A DNA stretch of 64,000 nt, from positions 992,001 through 1,056,000 of the forward strand of contig NZ_JAMQOQ010000001.1 in the NCBI RefSeq assembly GCF_031624635.1, in the 5' to 3' direction. The notes under the pieces were generated by a model, which saw nothing but the letters and a program-made list of their open reading frames with translations, made no database searches and had not been told where the DNA came from. Position 1 is the first letter of the stretch. Each line of letters starts with the position of its first letter. Origin of the DNA: Halogeometricum sp. S3BR5-2. Its GTDB lineage: Archaea; Halobacteriota; Halobacteria; Halobacteriales; Haloferacaceae. A program made the translations under genes and the position numbers. Of this stretch, positions 44,971-53,240 are shown in pieces.

Positions 44971-45219
44971 GGTTCTACTCGCCGGTATCACGAACTCGTT
45001 TACCGGCCGGTGTCCTACGCCCGACCGCATGACCGACTGGCCCGCGAACCCGAATCGCTCTCAGACCGGACCGACGGCGGACGACGAGCCGTGACGGGCG
45101 TTCGCCGCCGCGACCGACCGACCGTCGGCGCGCAGTCGCACCCCGAGAGCGTCCGCACCGGCAACCGGAATCGCCTCGCGGCGAGCGTCGCGAACCCGTT
45201 CGGGGGCGCGGATGTCTGA
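44971..45219 (+). pseudogene. Decayed 3' end of a trpG/pabA-type glutamine amidotransferase
   Basis: The frame that ends at the TGA 45217-45219 reads ...TRRYHELVYRPV..., then about 40 residues later VTGVRRRDRPTVGAQSHPES and VRTGNRNRLAASVANPF. This matches the C-terminal part of TrpG/PabA: the RYHSL segment, then GVRHR...P..GVQFHPESVLT with the catalytic His-Pro-Glu (F changed to S here). No N-terminal half with the nucleophile Cys exists upstream (HhH gene ends at 44951). Its stop overlaps the start of the aminotransferase gene at 45212, as expected from a former pabA-pabC operon. Confidence 0.7.
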
Positions 45220-46195
45220 GGACGGCACCGCGGCCGGAAGCGGGGACGAGGACGGAGACGAAGGCGAACTCCTGTTCCACGTGAACGGCGAACTCGTCCC
45301 CGCCTCGGAGGCGACGGTGAGCGTCCGCGACCGGGGGTTCGCCTACGGCGACGCCCTGTTCGAAACCCTCCGGGCCTACGGCGGCGACGTGTTCCGCTGG
45401 GAGGCGCACGCGGACCGCCTCGCCGACGGTGCCGAGATTCTGGAACTCGACCACGGCCTCTCGGACGCGGACCTGAAGCGCCGCGTGGACGAGACGCTCC
45501 GGGCGAACGACCTCTCGGACGCCTACGTCAAACTCTCCGTGACGCGCGGCGTCCAACCGGGGAAACTGACGCCGGACCCCGAGGTGGAACCGACCGTCGT
45601 AGTGCAGGTGAAACCGCTCCCGCGGGGCGGACGGGGCGGCGACCCCGTCTGGGACGGGCCGGCGACGCTCCAGACGGTGAAGACGCGTCGCGTCCCCGAC
45701 GGGGCGATTCCCGCGGGCGCGAAGACGCACAACTACCTGAACGGTATCCTCGCGCGCCTCGAACTCCGCGTCACCGGGGCGGACGAAGCGGTGATGCTGG
45801 ACGGCGAGGGGAATCTGGCCGAGGGCGCGACGAGCAACCTCTTCTTCGTCCGCGACGACGCCCTCTGCACGCCGAGTCTCGACGGTCCCGTCCTCCCCGG
45901 CGTCACCCGCGCCGAGGTGCTCGATATCGCCCGCGAGGAGGGCATCCCCGTCCGCGAGGGAGCGTTCGTCCCCGACGACCTGCGGGACGCGACCGAGGCG
46001 TTCGTCACCAACACGACGTGGGAACTGCGCCCCGTCGAGTCGGTGGACGGCATCGAACTCGGCGGCGTCTCCGAGCCCTCGGGGTCGGAGACACGAGGGA
46101 CTTCGTCCCTCGGAGGGCCGGTGACGACGCTGCTCTCCCGACTGTTCGACGCGCGCGTGGAACGGGCGCACTACGCCGGCAAGAACCGAGACTGA
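45212..46195 (+). CDS. Class IV aminotransferase (PabC/IlvE-like)
   Basis: 327 residues. VSVRDRGFAYGDALFETLRAYGG near 38, KTHNYLNGILARLELR near 172 (PLP lysine), EGNLAEGATSNLFFV near 198 and PGVTRAEVLDIAREEGI near 226 are the family marks. It could be aminodeoxychorismate lyase (PABA synthesis) or a branched-chain/D-amino-acid aminotransferase. An Ala/Gly/Ser/Thr-rich insertion (SEPSGSETRGTSSLGGPV near 285) contains an exact DNA palindrome, see 46094. It follows a decayed pabA-like fragment, so PabC is the first guess. Confidence 0.87.
   Translation: MSEDGTAAGSGDEDGDEGELLFHVNGELVPASEATVSVRDRGFAYGDALFETLRAYGGDVFRWEAHADRLADGAEILELDHGLSDADLKRRVDETLRANDLSDAYVKLSVTRGVQPGKLTPDPEVEPTVVVQVKPLPRGGRGGDPVWDGPATLQTVKTRRVPDGAIPAGAKTHNYLNGILARLELRVTGADEAVMLDGEGNLAEGATSNLFFVRDDALCTPSLDGPVLPGVTRAEVLDIAREEGIPVREGAFVPDDLRDATEAFVTNTTWELRPVESVDGIELGGVSEPSGSETRGTSSLGGPVTTLLSRLFDARVERAHYAGKNRD
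46094..46112. repeat. Palindromic insert (GAGGGAC-TTC-GTCCCTC) inside the aminotransferase gene
   Basis: CGAGGGAC-TTC-GTCCCTCG, an 8-bp perfect stem with 3-base loop, encoding an in-frame TRGTSSL piece in the C-terminal part of the enzyme. CCCTCGG lies on both sides, as if a small palindromic unit had inserted. Short interspersed hairpins of this GGGACTTCGTCCC kind occur in some haloarchaeal genomes (memory, unchecked). Confidence 0.5.
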
Positions 46196-46264
46196 ACTGA
46201 GTCCCAAACGCGACCCGTTCGCACGAACCGCTACTTTTGAACCGCCCAGCCCCGTACGCCGCCC

Positions 46265-46684
46265 ATGAACGACGAGCGTCGAATCATCGCCGCCGACGAC
46301 GTCCCCGCGGACGGCACCGTCCTCTTCACGGTCCGTGCGGGCACGGAGACGACGGAGGCCATCCTGACGAAACTCGGCGACGGAACGGTCGTCGCCTTCG
46401 AGAACTCCTGTCCGCACTGGACGGACGTCCGCCTCGACAAGGGGTCGGGCGCCTACGTCAGGAACGGCGAGTTGGTCTGTCAGAAGCACGGCGCGACGTT
46501 CCAACGCGACTCGGGGTACTGCGACTTCGGTCCCTGCGAGGGGTCCGTCCTCTCGACGTTCGACGTGGCCGTCGAGAACGGCGAAGTGTACCTGACCGAC
46601 GACGCGTTCTCCTTCGAACACCTCGGCGAGTCCGGCGACCACGACCTGTCGTCGGGCGGGCGTATCGACTTCACGGGGAGCTAG
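46265..46684 (+). CDS. Rieske [2Fe-2S] ferredoxin-like protein
   Basis: 139 residues, soluble. The Rieske ligands are ENSCPHWTDVRLDKG near 47 (C-x-H) and LVCQKHGATF near 72 (C-x2-H). A short SGYCDFGPCEG follows. No membrane anchor and no partner oxygenase is adjacent, so it may pass electrons to an unknown enzyme. ATG at 46265; haloarchaeal single-domain Rieske proteins of this size are common. Confidence 0.88.
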   Translation: MNDERRIIAADDVPADGTVLFTVRAGTETTEAILTKLGDGTVVAFENSCPHWTDVRLDKGSGAYVRNGELVCQKHGATFQRDSGYCDFGPCEGSVLSTFDVAVENGEVYLTDDAFSFEHLGESGDHDLSSGGRIDFTGS

Positions 46685-46802
46685 CGGTCTCGGCGCGTTT
46701 TCGAGAGAACGAAGAAGAACGACGGAGAGGAGCTATGGGGCCGAACTCGGCCGTCGCTCGGCGATGAAACGCCTCGCTTGGGGCGCGAGTTCGGCAAAAC
46801 CA

Positions 46803-46877
46803 TAGCGGGAGGTAGATTTGAACTACCGATCTCCGGGTTATGAGCCCGGCGGAATCTCCTGGCTATCCCATCCCGCT
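46803..46877 (-). tRNA. Initiator tRNA-Met (CAT)
   Basis: Minus-strand AGCGGGA...TCCCGCT+A, 75 nt, folds into a standard cloverleaf. Anticodon arm CCGGG-CTCATAA-CCCGG gives CAT; the A1-U72 type acceptor pair and the three G-C pairs in the anticodon stem are initiator features. D-arm and T-arm (GGTAGTTCAAATCTACC) are intact. No CCA is encoded. Confidence 0.97.
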
Positions 46878-46947
46878 ACATCAACCAAACCGCGGGTTAC
46901 GGTTAAGGGTTGTGATTCGACCGCCGTATGTCAATTTCCACCGCTGC

Positions 46948-47397
46948 TCACCCCCCGGCGATGCGCCACGTGAACACGCTCTCCGCGACGTAGTTCAGGA
47001 GCATCGACGCGCCGATGGCGAGCGGAATCGGGAGCAGTTGCCAGACGTCGACGCCGAGGACGACGTAGGAAAAGCCCGCTTCGCGGAACGCCCGAACGAC
47101 GAGGAACTGGACGGCGAGGCCGCCGCTCCTGACGACGTTCGAGGTGAGAAAGCGCCGGAGCGTCGGGAGGAGGCCCGCCTCGCCCGCGTCGGCGAACGTC
47201 CAGTTCTCGTTGATGAGGAACATGACGACGATGGCCACCTCGGCGCCGACGAGTTTGGCGTACTCGTTCAGCACGTCGAAGAGGAAGATGAGCGCGGTGG
47301 TCGTCGTCACGTCGAAGACGGCGCCGACGGCGCCGACGGAGGCGAACTTGCCGAAGCGGACGCCGGAGAGGAGCGCCGACAGGGTGCGCTCGCTCAT
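46948..47397 (-). CDS. GtrA-family membrane protein
   Basis: 149 residues. Four helices with the GtrA pattern: FGKFASVGAVGAVFDVTTTTALIFL at the start, EVAIVVMFLINENWTFAD near 53 (conserved N-W-TF), and a late LNYVAESVFTW. GtrA proteins help move polyprenyl-linked sugars across the membrane. The ATG at 47397 overlaps the glycosyltransferase stop (ATGA), so the two are a pair for lipid-linked glycan work. Confidence 0.9.
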   Translation of the reverse strand: MSERTLSALLSGVRFGKFASVGAVGAVFDVTTTTALIFLFDVLNEYAKLVGAEVAIVVMFLINENWTFADAGEAGLLPTLRRFLTSNVVRSGGLAVQFLVVRAFREAGFSYVVLGVDVWQLLPIPLAIGASMLLNYVAESVFTWRIAGG

Positions 47398-48188
47398 TCG
47401 GAGGTGTCGAGCGTCTCGCCCTGTCGGTCGACCAGCGCGGGTTCGTGCTCGCGCGTCGCTTCGAGGAACGTGTGCAGTCGGTTCTCGCGGATGGTGCGGG
47501 CGCGGTGCCGCGAACTGAGGAGCGCGGCCGCCAGGCTGAGCGAGGTATCCACCGGCGAGACGGTCGACTCGGGGTGGTCCTCCCACCGGACGGGCACCTC
47601 GACGATGCGTTCGCCGAGGGCGCCCGCGACGGCGATGAGTTCGATATCCCACGCGAACCCCGCCTCGTAGAGGTGCGGGCGCACCGAGCGCCACGCCTCC
47701 GCCGAGAGCGCCTTCGCGCCGCACTGGTAGTCGTACAGTCGCTCGTCGAGGAGGCGGCGAGCGATCCAGGCGAACCCGTCGCCGAGGCGGCGGCGGGCGA
47801 ACGTCTGGTGGGACTCGACGACGGCCGCGGGGTGTCGCCGCGACCCGACCGAGAGGTCCGCCTCGCCCGCGCGAACGGGGTCGACGACGGCGGCGAACGA
47901 CTCCGCGGGCGTGCTCCCATCGGCGTCCGCGAACGCCAGCACGTCCACCTCGTCGACGAGGGCCTCGAACCCGGCGGTGATGGCGGCGCCCTTGCCGCGG
48001 CGCCCGTCGACGGCGTGCACCGTCGCCGGCAGGTCGTCGAGGCGGTCGAGGACGCCCGGGCCGGGAGCGTCGAGTTCGACGCGGACGACGGCCGGCGAGA
48101 CGCGCTCTCGGAGGGCGTCGACGTACGCTTCGAGACGCTGGAGGTCCGGCCGGTAGGCGGGAACCACGACCCCCACGGTTCGGTCCAT
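47394..48188 (-). CDS. GT2 glycosyltransferase (polyprenyl-phosphate hexosyltransferase-like)
   Basis: 264 residues. VGVVVPAYRPDLQRLEAYV at the start, GKGAAITAGFEALVDEVDVLAFADADGSTP near 65-95 (DxD metal site), DYQCGAKALSAEAW near 150 and FAWDIELIAVAG near 175 match the GT2 dolichyl-phosphate mannose/glucose synthase type. It transfers sugar from a nucleotide sugar to a lipid carrier at the cytosolic face. Overlaps the GtrA gene downstream. Confidence 0.9.
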   Translation of the reverse strand: MDRTVGVVVPAYRPDLQRLEAYVDALRERVSPAVVRVELDAPGPGVLDRLDDLPATVHAVDGRRGKGAAITAGFEALVDEVDVLAFADADGSTPAESFAAVVDPVRAGEADLSVGSRRHPAAVVESHQTFARRRLGDGFAWIARRLLDERLYDYQCGAKALSAEAWRSVRPHLYEAGFAWDIELIAVAGALGERIVEVPVRWEDHPESTVSPVDTSLSLAAALLSSRHRARTIRENRLHTFLEATREHEPALVDRQGETLDTSE

Positions 48189-48342
48189 TGGGGTGGGTTC
48201 GGTGTGGCGAGGATAAAAAACGAACTGCTCCGGGCATCTATCGAGTTTCGAACCAGTGGAGTCAGTTCGCTCGGGGTGCCGAGACGTTCTCGACGGCCAT
48301 CACAAGACGTATGACGCCCGCCCGCGGTTCGTCCCGTAGAGA

Positions 48343-50802
48343 ATGGAGTACGCGCTCGTCCTTCGCTGGGTGGTCCTCTACGCCGCCCTCTTCGCCGCCG
48401 GAGCACCCCTCGTCGCCCGCCTCCTCCCCGACGCCCGCGGCCGCGGCGTCGGCCTCGCCGTCCCCGCCGCGACGCTCGTCCTCGTGATTCCGGCGTACTG
48501 GGTCGGACAGGTCGCCTTCGGTCTCCCGGCGCTCGCCGCGGGCGTCGTCGTCCTCCTCGCCGCCTCCGCCCTCGCGGCCCTCGACGTCGACGCCCTGCGC
48601 GACGGCCGCGTCGAACTCGCCGTCGACGTGCCGCGCGGCCCGGCGCTGGAGGCCGCCGCCGTCTTCGCCCTCTCGTTCGCCTTCCTCGTCCTCGTGCGGG
48701 CGTACGACCCCGGGGTGTTCGCGGGAGGCGGGGAGAAGTTCCTCGACTACGGCCTCCTGAAGAGCCTCCAGCGGTCGGCCGTGCTCCCGCCGGAGGACAT
48801 GTGGTTCGCCGGCACGCGCGTGAAGTACTACTACGGCGGCCACCTCGTCACCACGCTGTTCGCGTGGCTGACCGGGACGCCGACCCGGTTCGCCTACAAC
48901 CTCGCCTTGGCGGGGTTCTACGCGATGCTCGTCACCGCCGTCTACGAACTCGCCGCGACGGTCGGCGAGGACCACGACATCTCGCGGCGCGTCGCGGGCG
49001 GCATCGGCGCCTTCTTCGTCGGCTTCGCGAGCAACCTCGTCACCGCGGGACGGTTCGGCGTCCTCCTCCTACCGGAGGGCCTGCGGCGCCCGGTCGCGGA
49101 GGCGATAGCCGAGAACAGCGAGTACACCGTGGCGACGCTCCTGGAGGGGTTCGAGTCGTTCTCCTACTGGAGCGCCTCGCGGGTCATCCCCGACACCATC
49201 AACGAGTTCCCCCTGTTCTCGTGGCTGAACGGCGACCTCCACGCGCACATGACGGGCACGTCCTTCCTCGTCCTCGCCGCCGCCGTCGGCTACGCCTACT
49301 ACCGGACGCCCGCGGCGGACCTGCGGCGCCGGCGCCTCCTCTTGACCGCGATTCCGACAATCGCCGGCTGGCAGGCGATTCACAACACGTGGAGTTTCCC
49401 GAGCGTCCTCGCCCTCGGGACGCTGTCGGTCGCGCTCGCCCCCGCCGACCCGCGGACGCTCGTCCCGGGCCTCTCGCGGGCCGGCGACCGATTCGACTTC
49501 GGGTCCCGAACCCGGTCGCGGCTCTCCGCGGAGGCGACGCGCCTCGCCGTCGCCCTCGGCGTCACCGTCCTCGGCGCCGTCGTCGCTGTCGCCGTCGCCG
49601 CCCCGTTCTTCCTCGGCACCGCCGTCAGCGGCAGCGAGCGAACCGTCGACTTCCTCGGCCCGGAGATGCGGAGCAGCCTCGGCGGCCTCCTCCTCGTCCA
49701 CGGCGCCTTCGTCGCCGGGTTCGCCGCCTACCTGCTCTCGCGGCTCCGCGTCCGCCGGCCCGTCTACCTCGTCGGCGGCGTCCTCGCGGCCGCCTACGTC
49801 GGCACCCAAATCGGGCTGGCCGCCCTCGTCGTCTCCCTTCCGCTCGTCGTGTTCGGCTGGGTCGCCCTCCGGTCTGACGCCCCCGTCGGCTACGAGACGG
49901 TGCTCGTCGTCGCCGGCGCGGGCCTCGTCACGCTGGTCGAACTGGTGTACGTGAACGAGCAGGCCGGCCCCGGCCGGATGAACACGGTGTTTAAAACATA
50001 TATGCAGGTGTGGGTGCTGTGGGCGCCGGCGATGGGCGTCGCCCTCGCCGGCCTGATTCGGGGCGTTCCGAGCGCGGCGCGCGTCACCTCGCGCGTGCGC
50101 GACGCCGCCCCCTCCGTCGCGACCGACGGCTCCGGCGGCGGGACGCGGCGACGGGCGGCCGCCGTCGCCTTCGTCTGCCTCCTCGTCGCCGCCACGAGCG
50201 TCTACGGCGTCGCCGCCGTCGGCGCTCACCTCGAAGAGGAACCGCCCGACGGGACGACGCTCGACGCGACGCAGTTCGTCGAGACGTACCACCCCGAACA
50301 GGCCGAGGCCATCGACTGGCTGGACGACCGCGAGGGGTCGCCCGTCCTCGTCGAGGCGCCGGGGACCAGCTACTACCCCGGCGGCGACGACGGCCGCGAG
50401 CGGGTGATGTACAGTTGGAACGCCAACCCGGCGTCGAGCCTCACCGGCGTCCCGTCGGTCGTCGGGTGGGGTCACGAGGTGGGCTACCGCGGCCCCGACG
50501 CCTACTACGAACGGGTCGCCGACGTGGACGACATCTACACCGGCGACGCGGCGACGCGCGCGCGCCTCCTCCGCGAGTACGACGTGACCTACATCTGGGT
50601 GGGTCCGAGCGAGCGCGGCCGCTACGGCGAGATAGCGTTCGACACGCCCGGAATCAGCGTCGCTCACGAGTCGGGGTCGATAACCATATACGAGGTGGAC
50701 CGGAGCGCGTTGCCGACCGCGGCCGGAGACGAGTCGGCGTCGGCTTCGGTGTCAGCGTCAGCGTCAGCGCCGGCGTCGCTCGCGCAGACCGACGCGGCGT
50801 GA
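48343..50802 (+). CDS. DUF2298 (Chlor_Arch_YYY) multi-pass membrane protein
   Basis: 819 residues with about 14 or more helices. YGLLKSLQRSAVLPPEDMWFAG near 131, RVKYYYGGHLVTTL near 155 and TVFKTYMQVWVLWAPAMG near 548 are the conserved pieces of the Chlor_Arch_YYY family, a large membrane family thought to be GT-C-like enzymes using lipid-linked sugars. The C-terminal outer domain includes TSYYPGGDDGRERVMYSWNA. The tail is an Ala/Ser run from a TCAGCG repeat. ATG at 48343. Confidence 0.9.
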   Translation: MEYALVLRWVVLYAALFAAGAPLVARLLPDARGRGVGLAVPAATLVLVIPAYWVGQVAFGLPALAAGVVVLLAASALAALDVDALRDGRVELAVDVPRGPALEAAAVFALSFAFLVLVRAYDPGVFAGGGEKFLDYGLLKSLQRSAVLPPEDMWFAGTRVKYYYGGHLVTTLFAWLTGTPTRFAYNLALAGFYAMLVTAVYELAATVGEDHDISRRVAGGIGAFFVGFASNLVTAGRFGVLLLPEGLRRPVAEAIAENSEYTVATLLEGFESFSYWSASRVIPDTINEFPLFSWLNGDLHAHMTGTSFLVLAAAVGYAYYRTPAADLRRRRLLLTAIPTIAGWQAIHNTWSFPSVLALGTLSVALAPADPRTLVPGLSRAGDRFDFGSRTRSRLSAEATRLAVALGVTVLGAVVAVAVAAPFFLGTAVSGSERTVDFLGPEMRSSLGGLLLVHGAFVAGFAAYLLSRLRVRRPVYLVGGVLAAAYVGTQIGLAALVVSLPLVVFGWVALRSDAPVGYETVLVVAGAGLVTLVELVYVNEQAGPGRMNTVFKTYMQVWVLWAPAMGVALAGLIRGVPSAARVTSRVRDAAPSVATDGSGGGTRRRAAAVAFVCLLVAATSVYGVAAVGAHLEEEPPDGTTLDATQFVETYHPEQAEAIDWLDDREGSPVLVEAPGTSYYPGGDDGRERVMYSWNANPASSLTGVPSVVGWGHEVGYRGPDAYYERVADVDDIYTGDAATRARLLREYDVTYIWVGPSERGRYGEIAFDTPGISVAHESGSITIYEVDRSALPTAAGDESASASVSASASAPASLAQTDAA

Positions 50803-50809
50803 GAACGGC

Positions 50810-51073
50810 CTACGAAGACGAGGGGCGCTTCGAGATGACCGTCAGCGCCTCGGCGTCGACGGCCACCGTGTCGAGGAAGTGCGGGACGAAGTCGCGCTTC
50901 TCGAACGCCTCGCGCTCGTCCTCGGTGCCGACCGTGCACCACAGTTGGGGTCGCTCGGGGCCGTGGTAGTCGCCCTGCCGGTCGATGGAGAAGCAGATGA
51001 CCTCCTCGCCGTCGAGTTCGATGGTCGCGCCGCGTCGGATGCCGGGGTCGCCGCGGATGATGACCTTCTTCAT
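50810..51073 (-). CDS. HAH_0734 family protein
   Basis: 87 residues. MKKVIIRGDPGIRRGATIELDGEEV and GPERPQLWCTVGTEDEREAFEKRDFVPHFLD are the pattern I recall for the small haloarchaeal HAH_0734 family, of unknown function. Soluble, beta-rich. It sits in the 3' end of the DUF2298 gene's convergent gap and is divergent to nothing. ATG at 51073. Confidence 0.85.
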   Translation of the reverse strand: MKKVIIRGDPGIRRGATIELDGEEVICFSIDRQGDYHGPERPQLWCTVGTEDEREAFEKRDFVPHFLDTVAVDAEALTVISKRPSSS

Positions 51074-51140
51074 ACCCCGTGGTTTACGCAGTCGGGGCTT
51101 AACGCCTTCGGAGACGGTCCGGCGAGGCGGGGTCGGTCCA

Positions 51141-52505
51141 TCACTCCCCGGCCGAGCGGACGCGGTACACCGTGCCCGACCCGGCTTCGAACGTCGACGC
51201 CAGCACGTAGAGTTCGTCGTCCTCGTCGCGCCCGAACGAGAGCACCGGACTCCGGAACGGTTCGCCGTCGGTCGTCGTCGCGCGAGCCGTCTCTATCGGC
51301 CACATCTCGTCCTCGCTCTCGGTCGGCGTCGCGACGAACAGCGACCCCAGCACGTCGCCGAACAGATACTTGCCGTCGAGTTCGGGCACGTCCGCGCCGC
51401 GGTAGCGGTAGCCCGCGATGACCGCCGAACCGAACGTCTCGCCGTCGCGGGAGTGAGGATAGCAGACGACGGGGTCGATGAGCGGTTCGCCCATGGGCGT
51501 CGTCGTCGGACACACCGGGTACGTCTGCTCGCCGCCCGTCACTTTCGCGAGCGCGGCCATCGAGAACCGGTTGCTGAAACAGCGCGTCCCCTCCCGGACG
51601 TTCCAGCCGTAGTTGCCGCCGCGCCGCACGAGGTTTATCTCCTCGTACTTGTCCTCGCCCACGTCGCCGACGTACAGGTCGTCGCCGTCGAACGACATCC
51701 GGTAGGGGTTTCGGAAGCCCCACGCGTACTGCTCGTCAAGTCCGTCGCGTCCGACGAGCGGGTTGTCCGACGGCACCGCGTAGGGTTCGTCGCCGCCGGC
51801 GTCGACGTCGATGCGGAGGATGCTGCCGAGGAGGTTGTCGGTCAGGTTCTGCCCGTTTCCGCCGCGGTTGAGCAGGTACCAGTCGTTGGCGTGTCCGGTG
51901 CCGCCGTCGCCGCCGCCGTTGTTCCCGTCGCCGACGGCGACGTAGAGGTAGCCGTCGGGGCCGAACTCGATGGCGCCGGCGTTGTGGTTCCGGCCGTACT
52001 GGGGAATCTCCAGGATGGTCCGCTCGGAGTCGGGGACGGTCCCGAGGAGGTCCTCCGTCGCCGTGAACTCCGAGAGCACGAACGTGTGGTCGTGGTCCGC
52101 GGGCGTCCCCGGGCGCCGCGGCGCGCTGTACCTGACGTAGTAGCGCCGCGTGTTCTCGAAGTCCGGGTGGAGTTCGAGGCCGAGCAGCCCCTGCTCCCAG
52201 GAGACCAACTCCATGAGTCGGTCGCGCGCGTCGAGGAGCGGTTCGTCCCGGAGGCCGTCCCCGTCGTGGACGTAGATTCTCCCGAGTTTGTCGGCGACGT
52301 AGTTCCCCGCCCGTCCCGGAATCGGCTCGAAGGCGACCGGCTGTTCGAGGCCCGTCACGACGGGTTCGAGCGCGACCGTGACTCCCGGGCCGTCGTCGAG
52401 GAGACTCGTCTGCGGCCGTTGGACGCCCCACTCCGTCCGCCAGTTCAACAGTCCGCCGACCACCGCCGACCCGGCGACCCCGCCGAGAAATGTTCTCCGG
52501 TTCAT
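51141..52505 (-). CDS. PQQ-dependent sugar dehydrogenase-like beta-propeller (Tat exported)
   Basis: 454 residues. Tat signal NRRTFLGGVAGSAVVGGL. The GDH propeller is marked by EQGLLGLELHPDF near 105, NHNAGAIEFGPDGYLYVAVGDG near 174, LGSILRIDVDAG near 227, YAWGFRNPYRMSFD near 260 and YGWNVREGTRCF near 298, with catalytic His and Ca/PQQ residues. It should oxidise a sugar outside the cell. ATG at 52505. Divergent from the rpl44e operon across 240 bases. Confidence 0.9.
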   Translation of the reverse strand: MNRRTFLGGVAGSAVVGGLLNWRTEWGVQRPQTSLLDDGPGVTVALEPVVTGLEQPVAFEPIPGRAGNYVADKLGRIYVHDGDGLRDEPLLDARDRLMELVSWEQGLLGLELHPDFENTRRYYVRYSAPRRPGTPADHDHTFVLSEFTATEDLLGTVPDSERTILEIPQYGRNHNAGAIEFGPDGYLYVAVGDGNNGGGDGGTGHANDWYLLNRGGNGQNLTDNLLGSILRIDVDAGGDEPYAVPSDNPLVGRDGLDEQYAWGFRNPYRMSFDGDDLYVGDVGEDKYEEINLVRRGGNYGWNVREGTRCFSNRFSMAALAKVTGGEQTYPVCPTTTPMGEPLIDPVVCYPHSRDGETFGSAVIAGYRYRGADVPELDGKYLFGDVLGSLFVATPTESEDEMWPIETARATTTDGEPFRSPVLSFGRDEDDELYVLASTFEAGSGTVYRVRSAGE

Positions 52506-52704
52506 AGTGAGATGCGTCCCTTGTGAAAGAACTACTCCCCCCCACCGATAACTATCCTCGCACTAACTGTCGTGAAATCGGTCATTTAGTCCGGTTAGGA
52601 ACGACGACACCGGTCTTGGAACGAGGGCTCGCCGCCTCGGCCGGGCCCGTCGTACGCGACGCACCCGCACGCCGCCGTCCCGAGGCGTCCGCGAACCAAA
52701 CGGG

Positions 52705-52710
52705 TTTTAA
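52705..52710 (+). promoter_or_regulatory. TATA box of the rpl44e operon
   Basis: ttttaa within cgggttttaacgg, about 36-41 bases before the ATG at 52746; transcription would start near 52735 and leave a very short leader, as is usual for ribosomal-protein operons in haloarchaea. Confidence 0.5.
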
Positions 52711-52745
52711 CGGCCCACGGCGAAACGTCGGCAAGGTCGATATCT

Positions 52746-53027
52746 ATGCAGATGCCACGCCGATTCAACACGTACTGTCCGAACTGCAACGGACATCACG
52801 AGCACGAGGTCGAGAAAGTCCGGACGGGGCGTCCGACGGGGATGAAGTGGAACGCCCGTCAGACCCGCCGCGGCAAGGCCGTCATCGGGAACGCCGGGAA
52901 GTTCTCGAAGGTGCCCGGTGGCGACAAGCCGACGAAGAAAACCCACCTGAAGTACATCTGCTCGGACTGCGGAAAGGCCCACATGCGCGAGGGCTGGCGC
53001 GCCGGGCGACTGGAGTTCCAGGAGTAA
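52746..53027 (+). CDS. rpl44e: Ribosomal protein eL42 (L44e)
   Basis: 93 residues. [21 protein letters not shown], the first half of the zinc ribbon, and [23 protein letters not shown], the second, with the basic middle [14 protein letters not shown] large-subunit protein near the E site. First gene of the translation operon; rps27e starts 3 bases after its stop. Confidence 0.97.
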   Translation: MQMPRRFNTYCPNCNGHHEHEVEKVRTGRPTGMKWNARQTRRGKAVIGNAGKFSKVPGGDKPTKKTHLKYICSDCGKAHMREGWRAGRLEFQE

Positions 53028-53030
53028 TCC

Positions 53031-53216
53031 ATGGCGGGTAACTTCTACCGCGTCCAGTGCACCGACTGCGACAACGAACAGGTCGTCTTCGGCAAGGCCT
53101 CCTCGGTCGTCAACTGCGCCGTCTGCGGCACGACGCTCGCGACGCCGACGGGCGGCGACGCCGAGATTCACGGCGAGGTCGTCGAGACGGTCGAACGCCG
53201 GTCCGCCGAGGCGTAA
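53031..53216 (+). CDS. rps27e: Ribosomal protein eS27 (S27e)
   Basis: 61 residues. The zinc ribbon is C-x2-C...C-x2-C in VQCTDCDNEQVVFGKASS and VVNCAVCGTTLATPTGGD. ATG at 53031 is 3 bases after the rpl44e stop. Standard small-subunit ribosomal protein. Confidence 0.96.
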   Translation: MAGNFYRVQCTDCDNEQVVFGKASSVVNCAVCGTTLATPTGGDAEIHGEVVETVERRSAEA

Positions 53217-53240
53217 GCTCCCCTCCGGAGGTATTTACAT

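Noticed and set aside
45010-45219. The 69-codon frame before the aminotransferase as a functional small protein
   Set aside because: Its similarity is to the end of a glutamine amidotransferase and it lacks a start context; it is reported as a remnant instead.
49069-50667. A 532-codon minus-strand frame inside the DUF2298 gene
   Set aside because: Gly/Asp/Glu-rich shadow without motifs; the plus-strand gene is convincing.
50740-50780. TCAGCG-type repeat at the end of the DUF2298 gene as a regulatory repeat
   Set aside because: It encodes a low-complexity Ala/Ser tail and shows no structure beyond the coding repeat.
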